NCBI GenBank assembly: GCA_037443785.1
Contig: JBBINR010000008.1
Coordinates: 41,407 to 105,406 of the forward strand
Direction of reading: 5' to 3'
From: JAQUOA01 sp037443785
GTDB lineage: Bacteria > Bacteroidota > Ignavibacteria > UBA10030 > UBA8401
Length of the DNA stretch: 64,000 nt
The translations under genes were made by a program, and so were the position numbers. Positions 41,921 through 51,159 of the stretch are shown one piece after another. Position 1 is the first letter of the stretch; each line of letters begins with the position of its first letter. The notes beneath the pieces are model-generated. The model did no database searches, was not told the origin of the DNA, and worked only from the letters and a program-made list of their open reading frames with translations.

Positions 41921-43933
41921 GTGGCAGAAACAAAACCCAAAAAATCAAACGGCGAGTATACAGCCGATGATATCACCGTATTAAAAGGTCTTGAAGCCGT
42001 ACGCCGCCGTCCGGCAATGTATATCGGCGATGTCGGAACGCGGGGACTTCATCACCTTGTGTATGAAGTTGTTGATAACTCTATCGATGAAGCGCTTGCA
42101 GGATATTGTAAAAACATCGATGTGAAAATAAATAAAGACGGCAGCATCACCGTTATCGATGACGGCCGAGGTATTCCGACCGACATACATAAAGAAGAAG
42201 GCCGTTCTGCCCTTGAAGTTGTTCTAACGGTTTTGCACGCCGGTGGAAAATTCGATAAAAACAGTTACAAAGTTTCCGGCGGATTGCACGGCGTTGGCGT
42301 TTCGGTTGTGAATGCGTTGAGCGAATGGCTGGAAGTCACCGTCAAATACAACGGAAAAGTGTGGTATCAAAAATATAAGAAGGGAGACCCGGTTGCGCCC
42401 GTAAAAGTGATCAGTTCAATGTCGAAGAGCGATAAAACCGGAACAACGGTTACTTTTCTTCCCGATAACACAATATTCAAAAACAGAACGTATAAATTTG
42501 AAACGCTTGCCGAACGGTTACGCGAATTGGCATTCTTGAATTCTGACGTGTCGCTTGAAATTACCGATCTCCGCAGTAAACAGGAACAAACGGAAAAATT
42601 TCATTACAAGGGCGGCCTCACGGAATTTATTAAATACACCGATTCATCGCGCCCTTCAATTATGAAAAAGATTTTTTATGCAAAGGGTCAGGGTGAAGAT
42701 GAAAACGGAAGAACGGTTGAAGTTGAAGCGGCATTCCAATACAATGATCAGTATTCTGAAAATGTGTTTTCATATGTGAACAACATCAACACGCATGAGG
42801 GCGGAACGCATCTTGTCGGATTCCGAAGCGCGATGACGCGCTCGTTTAATTCCTTTGCATCAAAAAATAATTTGGTGAAGAGTGACAAGATTCAGTTAAC
42901 CGGCGAAGATTTTAAAGAAGGTCTCACCGCCGTCGTCAGCGTTAAGGTTCCCGAACCGCAGTTTGAAGGGCAAACAAAAACAAAACTTGGCAACGGAGAA
43001 ATAAAAAGTATTGTTGAATCTGTTATCGGATCGGCTCTTTCGGATTGGCTGGACAACAACTCTCCCGATGCGAAACGAATTATCGATAAAAGTTTGCGGG
43101 CGGCAGAGGCGCGTGAGGCTGCAAGAAAAGCACGTGATATTGCCCGCCGGAAAAATGCAATGGATGGAGCCGGACTTCCCGGAAAACTTGCAGACTGCTC
43201 TATTGACGATCCGGAACATTGCGAATTGTATATCGTTGAAGGTGACTCTGCGGGCGGAAGCGCAAAGCAGGGGCGCGACAGACGCTTTCAAGCTATTTTA
43301 CCGATGAAAGGCAAAATATTGAACGTTGAAAAATCGCGTCTTCACAAGATGCTGGAGAATGAAGAAATTAGAAATATTTTTACAGCAATCGGTGCCGGTG
43401 TTGGAGAAGAATTTAATGCTGCAAAACTTCGTTATAACAAAATTATTCTCATGTGCGATGCGGACGTTGACGGTTCACACATTCGAACACTGTTGTTGAC
43501 ATTGTTTTTCCGCTATATGAAACCGCTGATTGAACTCGGCCACGTGTATATCGCCCAGCCCCCGCTGTATAAATTGAAAAAAGGGAAGTCCGAGCTTTAT
43601 GCGTACGACGACGACGAACGCGATGAAATTTTAAAACGATTGAAAGGTGAAAAAGCAGAAAAAGTCGCCGCGGAAGAAGAATCAACACCAGAAGAAGGAG
43701 CGGTGATAAAAGGCGGAATAGTCATTTCTCGATTCAAAGGTCTTGGTGAAATGAACCCGGAACAACTGTGGTCGACGACAATGAATCCTGAAACGCGGAC
43801 AGTGCTGCAGGTTGCCATTGAAAACGCTGCGGATGCAGACAGAACATTTTCTATTTTAATGGGGGACGAAGTTGAACCGCGCCGTCAATTCATTGAAAAG
43901 AATGCGAAATATGTAAGAAACCTAGATGTCTAA
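41921..43933 (+). CDS. gyrB: DNA gyrase subunit B
   Basis: The 670-residue ATPase subunit starts at GTG 41921, 9 nt after an AAAGGAAAA site. GHKL ATP-binding motifs include 'EVVDNSIDEALAGYCKN', 'DDGRGIPTD' and 'GGLHGVGVSVVNALS'. The Toprim domain has 'EGDSAGGSAKQGRDR' and 'DADVDGSHIRTLLL'. A moderately acidic insert (about 570-590) precedes the C-terminal 'GLGEMNPEQLWSTTM'. Lengths near 640-670 are normal. gyrA follows after 35 bp. Confidence 0.96.
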   Translation: MAETKPKKSNGEYTADDITVLKGLEAVRRRPAMYIGDVGTRGLHHLVYEVVDNSIDEALAGYCKNIDVKINKDGSITVIDDGRGIPTDIHKEEGRSALEVVLTVLHAGGKFDKNSYKVSGGLHGVGVSVVNALSEWLEVTVKYNGKVWYQKYKKGDPVAPVKVISSMSKSDKTGTTVTFLPDNTIFKNRTYKFETLAERLRELAFLNSDVSLEITDLRSKQEQTEKFHYKGGLTEFIKYTDSSRPSIMKKIFYAKGQGEDENGRTVEVEAAFQYNDQYSENVFSYVNNINTHEGGTHLVGFRSAMTRSFNSFASKNNLVKSDKIQLTGEDFKEGLTAVVSVKVPEPQFEGQTKTKLGNGEIKSIVESVIGSALSDWLDNNSPDAKRIIDKSLRAAEAREAARKARDIARRKNAMDGAGLPGKLADCSIDDPEHCELYIVEGDSAGGSAKQGRDRRFQAILPMKGKILNVEKSRLHKMLENEEIRNIFTAIGAGVGEEFNAAKLRYNKIILMCDADVDGSHIRTLLLTLFFRYMKPLIELGHVYIAQPPLYKLKKGKSELYAYDDDERDEILKRLKGEKAEKVAAEEESTPEEGAVIKGGIVISRFKGLGEMNPEQLWSTTMNPETRTVLQVAIENAADADRTFSILMGDEVEPRRQFIEKNAKYVRNLDV

Positions 43934-43968
43934 ATTATCCTGATTTTGGAGAAAGAAAAAATTGATTT

Positions 43969-46656
43969 ATGGCAACAACGAATGAACGCATAGTTCCGGT
44001 AGATATCGAAGATGAAATGAAGGGATCGTACATCGATTATTCGATGTCGGTTATTGTTGCACGGGCTTTGCCCGATGTTCGAGACGGATTAAAACCCGTA
44101 CATCGACGCGTGCTCTATGGTATGAACGAACTTGGTCTTGCTCCAAACAGAGCATACAAAAAGAGCGCCCGTGTTGTCGGGGAAGTGCTTGGTAAATATC
44201 ACCCGCATGGTGATGCATCGGTGTATGATACCATTGTCCGCATGGCACAGGATTTTTCGTTACGCTATACACTTGTTGACGGACAAGGAAACTTTGGATC
44301 CGTTGACGGAGATTCACCGGCCGCAATGCGTTATACCGAAGTTCGCATGACTCGTGCCGCCGAAGAGATGTTGAAAGATCTTGAAAAGAATACGGTTAAC
44401 TTTACTCCGAACTTTGACGACACACTCCAAGAACCTTCGGTCCTTCCCGCAAACTTTCCAAATCTTTTAGTGAATGGTGCCAGCGGTATTGCCGTTGGTA
44501 TGGCGACCAATATTCCGCCGCACAATTTGGGAGAAGTAATCGACGGCTGTATAGCAATGATTGCCGATCGGAATATTGACAATACCAAACTGATGAAGAT
44601 GATTAAAGCGCCTGATTTTCCGACGGGCGGTATTATTTATGGATATGACGGTGTCAAAGATGCATACACGACCGGGCGCGGAAAAATAACTCTTCGCGCG
44701 AAAGCAACCATTGAAACCGCAAAGAATGATCGACAAAGCATTATTGTTTCAGAAATTCCTTATCAAGTGAATAAAGCATCGTTGATTGAAAAAATCGCTG
44801 AGCTTGTCCGCGATAAAAAATTGGACGATATCTCAACGATTAATGACGAATCCGACCGTGACGGAATGCGCATTGTGATCGATCTGAAGCGCGATGCCAA
44901 CGCAAGCGTTGTGTTGAATAATTTATACAAACTCACGCAAATGCAAACAACGTTCGGCATCATTATGCTGGCGCTTGTTGACGGAAAACCACAGGTGCTG
45001 CAATTGCGGGAGATGTTAAATTATTTCATCGAACACAGAAACGAAGTCATTGTTCGCCGTACAAAGTTTGATCTTGATGCGGCAGAAAAAAGGGCGCATA
45101 TCCTCGAAGGATATATTATTGCCCTCGACAATATTGACGCAATCATCAAATTGATTAAAGCGTCGAAAGACACCGAGACGGCAAAGCAAGGATTGATGAA
45201 GAAATTCAAACTTTCCGAAATCCAGGCACAGGCAATTCTCGACATGCGTTTACAGCGGTTGACCGGCTTGGAAAGAAAGAAGATTGAAGATGAATACCGC
45301 GAGATCATAAAACTTATCAACAAATTGAAAGCAATTTTGGGGAGCAAACAACTTCAACTCCAAATCATTAAAGAAGAACTGCTCGCAATCAAAGAAAAGT
45401 ACGGCGATGAGCGCAGAACAGAAATTGTGCATAAGCAAACCGAGTTCAAAATAGAAGATATGATCGCTGAAGAAGATGTCGTTATCACGATCAGCCACGG
45501 CGGATACATCAAGAGATTTCCCGTCAGCGGTTATCGACGTCAATCGCGTGGAGGGAAGGGTGTTACAGGAGCCGCCTCGCGTGAAGATGATTTTGTAGCG
45601 CACATGTTTATCGCCAGCACGCACAATTATATTCTTTTCTTTACCGACAAAGGAAAATGCTACTGGCTGAAAGTGTTTGAAGTTCCCGAAGGCGGACGAA
45701 CCTCCAAAGGAAAAGCAATTACCAATTTGATTGCGAAGGAACCGGAAGAGAACATTACAGCGTTCTTAAGCGTCAAAGAGTTTAATGACTCGCAATATAT
45801 CTTCATGGTGACCGAAGAAGGCCAAATGAAGAAAACATCGCTGATGGAATTCAGTAATCCGCGAAAGAATGGTATTACCGCCATCTCGCTTGACAAAAAC
45901 GATCTCTTGTGCGATGTAAAATTGACCGATGGAACACATGAGCTGGTTATTGGAACTCACGAAGGCATTGCGATTCGATTCCCTGAAAGCGAAGTTCGCG
46001 CGATGGGACGCAGCGCATCCGGAGTCCGAGCCATTCGATTGGAAAACGGCGATAACGTTGTGGGCGCGGTTTCGTTAAAGAGAACAAAGACGACAATTCT
46101 TGTTGCTACGGAAAACGGTTTTGGTAAGCGTTCGGATCTCGCCGAATACCGAATTAGTCATCGGGGCGGAAAAGGTATTGCAACACTTCGGGCTAACGAA
46201 AAAACAGGAAAAATGATTGCAATCAAAGAAGTGCAAAATACTGACGATATTGTCATTGTGACTTCGAGCGGCATGGTAATCCGCCAACGAGCCGAAGATA
46301 TTCGCGTATCGGGAAGAAACACTTCAGGCGTGCGATTAATTCGTCTCAGTAATGGCGATAAGGTGACCGCGATTGCGATTGTTACGTCGGAGGATGAGGA
46401 AGAAAAACAACTTGAAGCTGCAGATAAAGCACGAGCACAAGCACCATCCGAAGCAGCCGATAAACCGGAAACAGAAGAAAAGGATTTGTTTGGCGATAAA
46501 AAAAAAACCCTGAAGAATGATAAAAAAGATAAAGAAAAATTAATTGGAAAGAGTGATAAAAAATCAGTACCAAAGAAAACAAATGATCAAAAAAAGAAAT
46601 CAGAGAAGAAACCAGCAGTGAAAAAATCTGTAAAAAAACGGGGAAAAAATAAATAA
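43969..46656 (+). CDS. gyrA: DNA gyrase subunit A
   Basis: The 895-residue subunit cleaves and rejoins DNA. The catalytic tyrosine lies in 'AAMRYTEVRMT' (about residue 122), within the winged-helix core. The C-terminal beta-pinwheel carries the GyrA box-like 'RQSRGGKGVTG' at about residue 523. Adjacency to gyrB identifies it as gyrase and not topoisomerase IV. The last ~75 residues are a low-complexity Lys/Glu tail (KKSEKKPAVKKSVKKRGK), longer than usual and probably disordered. Confidence 0.96.
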   Translation: MATTNERIVPVDIEDEMKGSYIDYSMSVIVARALPDVRDGLKPVHRRVLYGMNELGLAPNRAYKKSARVVGEVLGKYHPHGDASVYDTIVRMAQDFSLRYTLVDGQGNFGSVDGDSPAAMRYTEVRMTRAAEEMLKDLEKNTVNFTPNFDDTLQEPSVLPANFPNLLVNGASGIAVGMATNIPPHNLGEVIDGCIAMIADRNIDNTKLMKMIKAPDFPTGGIIYGYDGVKDAYTTGRGKITLRAKATIETAKNDRQSIIVSEIPYQVNKASLIEKIAELVRDKKLDDISTINDESDRDGMRIVIDLKRDANASVVLNNLYKLTQMQTTFGIIMLALVDGKPQVLQLREMLNYFIEHRNEVIVRRTKFDLDAAEKRAHILEGYIIALDNIDAIIKLIKASKDTETAKQGLMKKFKLSEIQAQAILDMRLQRLTGLERKKIEDEYREIIKLINKLKAILGSKQLQLQIIKEELLAIKEKYGDERRTEIVHKQTEFKIEDMIAEEDVVITISHGGYIKRFPVSGYRRQSRGGKGVTGAASREDDFVAHMFIASTHNYILFFTDKGKCYWLKVFEVPEGGRTSKGKAITNLIAKEPEENITAFLSVKEFNDSQYIFMVTEEGQMKKTSLMEFSNPRKNGITAISLDKNDLLCDVKLTDGTHELVIGTHEGIAIRFPESEVRAMGRSASGVRAIRLENGDNVVGAVSLKRTKTTILVATENGFGKRSDLAEYRISHRGGKGIATLRANEKTGKMIAIKEVQNTDDIVIVTSSGMVIRQRAEDIRVSGRNTSGVRLIRLSNGDKVTAIAIVTSEDEEEKQLEAADKARAQAPSEAADKPETEEKDLFGDKKKTLKNDKKDKEKLIGKSDKKSVPKKTNDQKKKSEKKPAVKKSVKKRGKNK

Positions 46657-46680
46657 ATCAATTAATAAAGGAGAAAGATC

Positions 46681-47148
46681 ATGAAAAAAGTAGTTATTCT
46701 CTTCGCGCTTTTCGTTGCGTTGATTGCAGGGGGCTGTTCTACGCTGCAATTACAACCGGCAGATTTTTCATGGGTAACGGAGGAAATTCTTGATGTGACC
46801 GGCAGCGGCATGGTGTCGGCACAGCGTTACAGCGTTGAATTTAACGCCAAACCATTGCTGGCAAAAGAATTTGCAGCAGATTCAATGGCCGCAAAAAATA
46901 CAAAAACAATCCGCGTAATCCGTGATAAAGCGGGATTCTATTTTGTAACAGGACCAAAATTCAAAAATGTTTATGTGCTCGCTCAAGCCGAAGGTTCCCT
47001 TTCGCTCAACAATACCATTGTTATTTCCCCCGAAAAACCGATGGAGGATCCAAAATTCAATCAACGGGATTCATACATTGAACTGATAAACGGAAACAGC
47101 AAACTTCAATTAACTAAAGCCGGCATGCAGCAGGGAGGTGGAAAATGA
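46681..47148 (+). CDS. unrecognised lipoprotein downstream of gyrA
   Basis: The 155-residue protein has a lipoprotein signal with lipobox 'IAGGC' (Cys19). It then has predicted beta strands, including 'SGMVSAQRYSVEFNAKPLLA' and 'FYFVTGPKFKNVYVLAQAEG'. No family was recognised. The ATG follows AAAGGAG by 7 nt. It overlaps the next gene by 4 bp (ATGA), so the two are made together. It may sit on the outer membrane and work with the coiled-coil membrane protein. Confidence 0.75.
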   Translation: MKKVVILFALFVALIAGGCSTLQLQPADFSWVTEEILDVTGSGMVSAQRYSVEFNAKPLLAKEFAADSMAAKNTKTIRVIRDKAGFYFVTGPKFKNVYVLAQAEGSLSLNNTIVISPEKPMEDPKFNQRDSYIELINGNSKLQLTKAGMQQGGGK

Positions 47149-48347
47149 AAAATCTATTTATTGTAACACTCAGCGTTCTTCTCTTTAGTTTTCTTTCGGC
47201 ACAAACACGATCTGATTCGGAAGTCAAAAGAGATTTTGAAAGAGGATTCAAATCGTTAATGAAAGATCTTCGCGGTGCCGATTCAACCACCATTGAATCC
47301 GTAAAGCAAAAGGTTCAGGCATTCGAAAATGAATATCAAGAACACAAAGATTTTCTTAACAAGGCTGTTTTTCCCGATGGATACGACGGAACGATTGAGA
47401 GACTCGAAGATCAATTGAAAGAATCGATTGAGCTTGCAAACAGTCAGGCGCGAATTGCACAACTTGAAGCAAAAATCGGCGAATTAAGCGGTCAAGTTGA
47501 CGCCCTTTCAAAAGAAAACCAAGCGCTTCTTGCTGAATTGAAAGATCTCAAAAATGAAGTTCAACAGCTTACGGCAAAGGTGAAACAATTGCAGGAAAAT
47601 ATTGCGAAACGCGATGCGGTGGTTTTTGCATTGGTAGACAGCTTGTTTGTTCAATACGATCAACAAAAGCTTTCAAACACCGATATGAAAAAACTATCAT
47701 CGCTTGAAAAAAATAAAGTTGTTGATAACATCAAGCGGTCAATTAATGAGAATATGGCATTTCTATCGTCCACAGGGCTTTCCGGTTTAGATTTTCCGAA
47801 GATGCTTGACGAACAACGAAAATTTGAATCGTCATGGAAAGGCGTTGGAAAAAAACTTGCAGAAGTGTACGTTTCACAGAAGGACCGCTCAAAAGAGATT
47901 GCTTCTGTCGATACAATGTTGTCGCAATGGAGAGGTCAAGTTGATGATGCTTTCTGGAAATCACTCAATCAACTTTTTGCAGACGAGAACCTGACAATTG
48001 CGCGATTCGCAAACGGTGAAGAATTCTACAAAAATATTGTCCGATTTATCGAAGACGAAACAAACAACGCGGACAACAGAAGCACCGAACAGCGAATGGG
48101 AACCTATGAAGCGTTTGCATATAAGACATGGGGCAGCAAAGTAAAACCAGTGTGGGTCCCCGTTATGAAGCGAAACGGCATGATTACCGACGAACAGGTC
48201 AACGATATTGATGCGAAGACCCAACTGTGGTACGCCAAAGTAAAACCCGGAAACACAATGTTGTATATCTTAGCGGGAGCGTTAGTATTGGCAATTCTTG
48301 TCGGACTCTATCTTGGAATGAAAAAACGTCCAGCGACAACGGAGTAA
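47145..48347 (+). CDS. exported coiled-coil protein with C-terminal membrane anchor
   Basis: The 400-residue protein has a signal peptide (residues 1-20, ending 'SFLSAQ'). A strong coiled coil follows (about 80-165, 'QIAQLEAKIGELSGQVDAL'-like heptads). A helical domain of unknown family spans about 165-360. One membrane helix 'MLYILAGALVLAILVGLYLG' lies before a short basic tail. It is thus mostly periplasmic and anchored at its C-terminus. No family was recognised. It is coupled to the upstream lipoprotein gene and followed 2 bp later by a small gene. Confidence 0.75.
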   Translation: MKNLFIVTLSVLLFSFLSAQTRSDSEVKRDFERGFKSLMKDLRGADSTTIESVKQKVQAFENEYQEHKDFLNKAVFPDGYDGTIERLEDQLKESIELANSQARIAQLEAKIGELSGQVDALSKENQALLAELKDLKNEVQQLTAKVKQLQENIAKRDAVVFALVDSLFVQYDQQKLSNTDMKKLSSLEKNKVVDNIKRSINENMAFLSSTGLSGLDFPKMLDEQRKFESSWKGVGKKLAEVYVSQKDRSKEIASVDTMLSQWRGQVDDAFWKSLNQLFADENLTIARFANGEEFYKNIVRFIEDETNNADNRSTEQRMGTYEAFAYKTWGSKVKPVWVPVMKRNGMITDEQVNDIDAKTQLWYAKVKPGNTMLYILAGALVLAILVGLYLGMKKRPATTE

Positions 48348-48349
48348 TA

Positions 48350-48571
48350 ATGCACACACATGCTTTAAAAAATTCACCGGTTATTGGAAAGACATATACA
48401 TGTGCATTGAACGACGAGCCATTATATGACGCAACGATTGAAAAAGCGGAGGGATGTTGGGCAACGGTAAAAGTTGTTCAGCCAAAACCGGGAAAGTATG
48501 AAAAACATTATTATGCTGGCCAAATCTTTGATATAAAAGTTCAATTTTATGACTTTATAGAAAAGATGTAA
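48350..48571 (+). CDS. small hypothetical protein
   Basis: The start is set at the ATG 48350, just behind GGAG at the end of the previous gene; a longer reading from 48227 would overlap that gene by 120 bp. The 73-residue protein contains 'GKTYTCALNDEPLYDATIEK' and 'CWATVKVVQPKPGKYEKHYY', and is probably a small beta-rich cytoplasmic protein. No family was recognised. A strong terminator follows 15 bp later, so it ends the three-gene unit. Confidence 0.6.
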   Translation: MHTHALKNSPVIGKTYTCALNDEPLYDATIEKAEGCWATVKVVQPKPGKYEKHYYAGQIFDIKVQFYDFIEKM

Positions 48572-48586
48572 GGTCAGAAAGCTCAA

Positions 48587-48625
48587 AAAAACCCACGAAA
48601 TGCTCAATGTTTCGTGGGTTTTTTA
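48587..48625 (+). terminator. terminator after the gyrA-linked cassette
   Basis: AAAAAACCCACGAAA (48587-48601) and TTTCGTGGGTTTTTT (48611-48625) are perfect 15-bp complements with a 9-nt loop and T-run. It isolates the SPFH operon that begins 70 bp later. Confidence 0.88.
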
Positions 48626-48641
48626 TTTTAAATATTTTCCT

Positions 48642-48681
48642 TGATATTATGATATTTATTTGATATCATTGCAATATCAAA
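48642..48681. promoter_or_regulatory. nested palindrome, probable operator of the SPFH-RHH operon
   Basis: Outer arms TTGATATT (48642-48649) and AATATCAA (48674-48681) enclose inner arms ATGATAT (48650-48656) and ATATCAT (48664-48670). The loop is 7 nt and a 3-nt bulge lies on the right. The motif [TA]TGATAT recurs at 48642, 48650 and 48661 and inverted at 48675. It lies 16 bp before the SPFH ATG and after a terminator, where an operator is expected. The ribbon-helix-helix protein of the operon is a candidate binder. Confidence 0.55.
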
Positions 48682-48697
48682 CATGAAAGGAAATACA

Positions 48698-49573
48698 ATG
48701 ACTACAATTATTGAAAAAAGTGGCTCAAAGATTAACGGATATCCCGTTTTGATATTTGTAATCAGTTTGCTGATTGCAACAATGTATACTTTAGTCCAAA
48801 TGATTCGTACAGAAGACACAATATTGTTGTGGATATTTTTTCCGATGCTCATTGCTTTCATTATCTCTCTGTCGGGATTTTTTGTTGTTCAGCCAAACGA
48901 AGCACGCGTGCTTGTTTTGTTTGGAAAATACACGGGTTCTGTACGCGAATCCGGATTTTGGTGGACAAATCCGTTTGCCACAAAAAAGCACGTTTCGCTT
49001 CGCATTCACAACTTTAACAGCGAAAAAATAAAAGTGAATGATCTAATGGGAAATCCGATTGAAATCGGAGCCGTCATTGTCTATCAGGTTGTCGATTCAT
49101 CGCGAGCGTTATTTGATGTTGAAAATTATGAACAATTTGTTGCGATCCAAAGCGAGACGGCAATTCGCGCACTCGCCTCAGAATATCCGTATGATTCTCA
49201 TGACGAAAATATTTCATCGCTTCGCGGGAAACCGCAAGACATTGCGGAAAATCTGAAAAAGCAATTACAAACGCGATTAGAAATTGCCGGTGTTGCCGTC
49301 ATCGAATCGCGGATAAGCCACCTTGCATATGCTCAGGAAATTGCTCAGGCAATGTTACGCCGTCAGCAAGCAGAAGCAATTGTTGCAGCGCGAAAGAAAA
49401 TCGTCGAAGGAGCCGTTGGAATGGTAGAAGATGCGTTGAAAATGCTGACCGCTCAAAATATTGTACAGTTAGATGAAGATAAAAAAGCAACCATGGTAAA
49501 CAATTTGATGGTAGCGCTTGTTTCGGATCATGAAGCTGTTCCGGTTATTAACGCCGGAACTTTATATCAATAA
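48698..49573 (+). CDS. SPFH/band-7 (stomatin-prohibitin-flotillin) membrane protein
   Basis: The start is set at ATG 48698 behind AAAGGA; an ATG five codons earlier lacks a ribosome site. The 291-residue protein has two N-terminal membrane helices (about 16-36 and 42-62). The SPFH domain begins 'FFVVQPNEARVLVLFGKYTG'. It continues with 'IEIGAVIVYQVVDSSRALFD' and a coiled-coil stretch rich in Ala, Arg and Gln near 'AMLRRQQAEAIVAARKKIVE'. Such proteins form membrane microdomain scaffolds. The following gene is 4 bp away, so tight co-translation is likely. Confidence 0.9.
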   Translation: MTTIIEKSGSKINGYPVLIFVISLLIATMYTLVQMIRTEDTILLWIFFPMLIAFIISLSGFFVVQPNEARVLVLFGKYTGSVRESGFWWTNPFATKKHVSLRIHNFNSEKIKVNDLMGNPIEIGAVIVYQVVDSSRALFDVENYEQFVAIQSETAIRALASEYPYDSHDENISSLRGKPQDIAENLKKQLQTRLEIAGVAVIESRISHLAYAQEIAQAMLRRQQAEAIVAARKKIVEGAVGMVEDALKMLTAQNIVQLDEDKKATMVNNLMVALVSDHEAVPVINAGTLYQ

Positions 49574-49577
49574 GAGT

Positions 49578-50087
49578 ATGAAACCATTTTCAGAACGGAT
49601 CAACGTCGAAACAACAATTGTTCAACCGACGTTCTTTAAACGCGTCTTTGAATTGCGGACGAGCGAAGAACTTCTCTGGACAATGAAATTTCCGAAAATA
49701 TTCAGCTCGCTTGCCGAAATTGAAGGGCTTGAACAGCAATGGGAAATCTATAAACCAAGCATCTGGAGATCAACCGTTGAAGTTCGACAAAAAGGTTTTC
49801 AATTACCTATCGCTAAATATGTTGGTGAGAGGTGGGGTCAAGGGGGAACAATTGACCTGCCAAAGGGAGACAGACTAAAACACTCCTTGAAAATTTGGAA
49901 AGGTATCAATGAAATCACAACAGAATCCGGAAAACTTTTAGTAACATTTCAAAGAAAAGGTTTTATTGGAACGACAGTTCACGTTCGGCTCCTTGAAAAA
50001 TCTGAGCTCATAGATAAATATCCATGGGTTATCATGCTTGTGTGGTATGTTATTCAGCAACAACGACAACACGCAGCCACTCATTAA
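49578..50087 (+). CDS. unrecognised protein linked to SPFH gene
   Basis: The start is ATG 49578, 4 bp after the SPFH stop; the frame is open from 49518 but that part overlaps SPFH. The 169-residue protein has a beta-rich body: 'FKRVFELRTSEELLWTMKF', 'WRSTVEVRQKGFQLPIAKYV', 'ESGKLLVTFQRKGFIGTTVH'. A hydrophobic C-terminal segment 'YPWVIMLVWYVI' follows. A Tubby/LURP-one-like barrel is conceivable from this layout, but no family was recognised. Its position between an SPFH protein and a DNA-binding protein suggests that it acts at the membrane. Confidence 0.65.
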   Translation: MKPFSERINVETTIVQPTFFKRVFELRTSEELLWTMKFPKIFSSLAEIEGLEQQWEIYKPSIWRSTVEVRQKGFQLPIAKYVGERWGQGGTIDLPKGDRLKHSLKIWKGINEITTESGKLLVTFQRKGFIGTTVHVRLLEKSELIDKYPWVIMLVWYVIQQQRQHAATH

Positions 50088-50104
50088 GGGGAATCGCAAT
50101 ATCC

Positions 50105-50287
50105 ATGATTGAAAAGAAAAAATTTCTTTTACGAATAGACAACGCCGTATATACAGCTCTTGAAAAATGGGCATCAGACGATCTGCGCAGTATCAATGCG
50201 CAGATCGAATTTATCCTTACCGATGCCGTGCGCAAATCAAACAGGTTAAAAGAAAATTCCAACGAATTGCCAAAGACCGATCAATAA
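50105..50287 (+). CDS. ribbon-helix-helix (Arc-like) DNA-binding protein
   Basis: The 60-residue protein from ATG 50105 starts MIEKKKFLLRIDNAVYTALE and continues 'WASDDLRSINAQIEFILTDA'. The strand (KFLLRID) and two helices with conserved 'LRSINAQIE' are typical of Arc/MetJ-type repressors and some antitoxins. AAGGGG lies upstream. No toxin gene of known type is adjacent. Its likely targets include the palindrome at 48642-48681, giving autoregulation of its own operon. This is inference from position. Confidence 0.75.
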   Translation: MIEKKKFLLRIDNAVYTALEKWASDDLRSINAQIEFILTDAVRKSNRLKENSNELPKTDQ

Positions 50288-50355
50288 ATTTCCCTTCCTT
50301 GATTTTCAATCATCGATTTTGAATATTGCCACATCAAAAATCACAGCGATCGGTA

Positions 50356-51159
50356 ATGACCGAACATCATCGACAGAAATTTACATTTCTCAATACAGTA
50401 TTTTTTCCCATTGGAAAAGGCATTATTTTTTTCTTTGAGGATCTTGGAAAATATTTTTCCATTGTCTGGTGGATGATTTTCAATTCCCGCAATGCCAAAG
50501 AATATTCACGCAATATTTTTCAGCAAATGGTGATGATTGGAAACAACTCAATTCCTATCGTCTTATTCGTATCGACATTTGTTGGAATGGTAACGGCGGT
50601 GCAGTCTTCATATCAATTATATGATTGGATTCCCCGCACCGTTGTTGGCGCGCTAGTCACAAAATCTGTTTTATTGGAGCTCGCACCGCTGTTAACAGCC
50701 CTTGTTCTTGCCGGAAAAGTTGGCGCAACGATCACCGCAGAATTAGGCACAATGCGTGTTACTGAACAAATCGACGCACTCGAAGCGCTTGCATTTGATC
50801 CGATCTCATTTCTCATTACCCCCCGCGTTATTGCGGGAATACTTATGTTTCCTATTCTTATTGTCTTTGGAGATCTTGTTGCGATTCTTGGCGGAATGTT
50901 TGGCGCTTCTATTGTTGCCGGGATCCCCAACGCATCATTCATTGAAGGAATGAAAAACTCTTTTGAAATATGGGATGCCGTTTTTGGTATCATTAAAGCA
51001 GTGTTTTTTGGATATATCATAACATCGGTTGCGTGCTATCAGGGATTTAAAGTTCACGGCGGCTCCGAAGGAGTCGGCAAAGCAACAATGAACACCGTTG
51101 TCATTACAAGTCTTGCTGTTGTTGTCATGGATTTTGTTTTAGCATCAGTCTTATTATAA
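50356..51159 (+). CDS. mlaE: MlaE-family ABC transporter permease
   Basis: The start is set at ATG 50356 (267 residues); a TTG at 50326 also opens the frame. After an amphipathic N-terminus, about five membrane helices carry the MlaE signature. It includes 'GMVTAVQSSYQL', 'LAPLLTALVLAGKVGATITA' and 'LGTMRVTEQIDALEALAFDP'. It forms the membrane core of the lipid transporter that moves phospholipids between inner and outer membranes. mlaF starts directly at the stop codon. Confidence 0.92.
   Translation: MTEHHRQKFTFLNTVFFPIGKGIIFFFEDLGKYFSIVWWMIFNSRNAKEYSRNIFQQMVMIGNNSIPIVLFVSTFVGMVTAVQSSYQLYDWIPRTVVGALVTKSVLLELAPLLTALVLAGKVGATITAELGTMRVTEQIDALEALAFDPISFLITPRVIAGILMFPILIVFGDLVAILGGMFGASIVAGIPNASFIEGMKNSFEIWDAVFGIIKAVFFGYIITSVACYQGFKVHGGSEGVGKATMNTVVITSLAVVVMDFVLASVLL

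Noticed and set aside
50105..50287. Toxin-antitoxin pair involving the RHH protein
   Set aside because: RHH proteins are often antitoxins, but the neighbours (an SPFH protein, a beta-rich protein and Mla transport genes) do not resemble any toxin.
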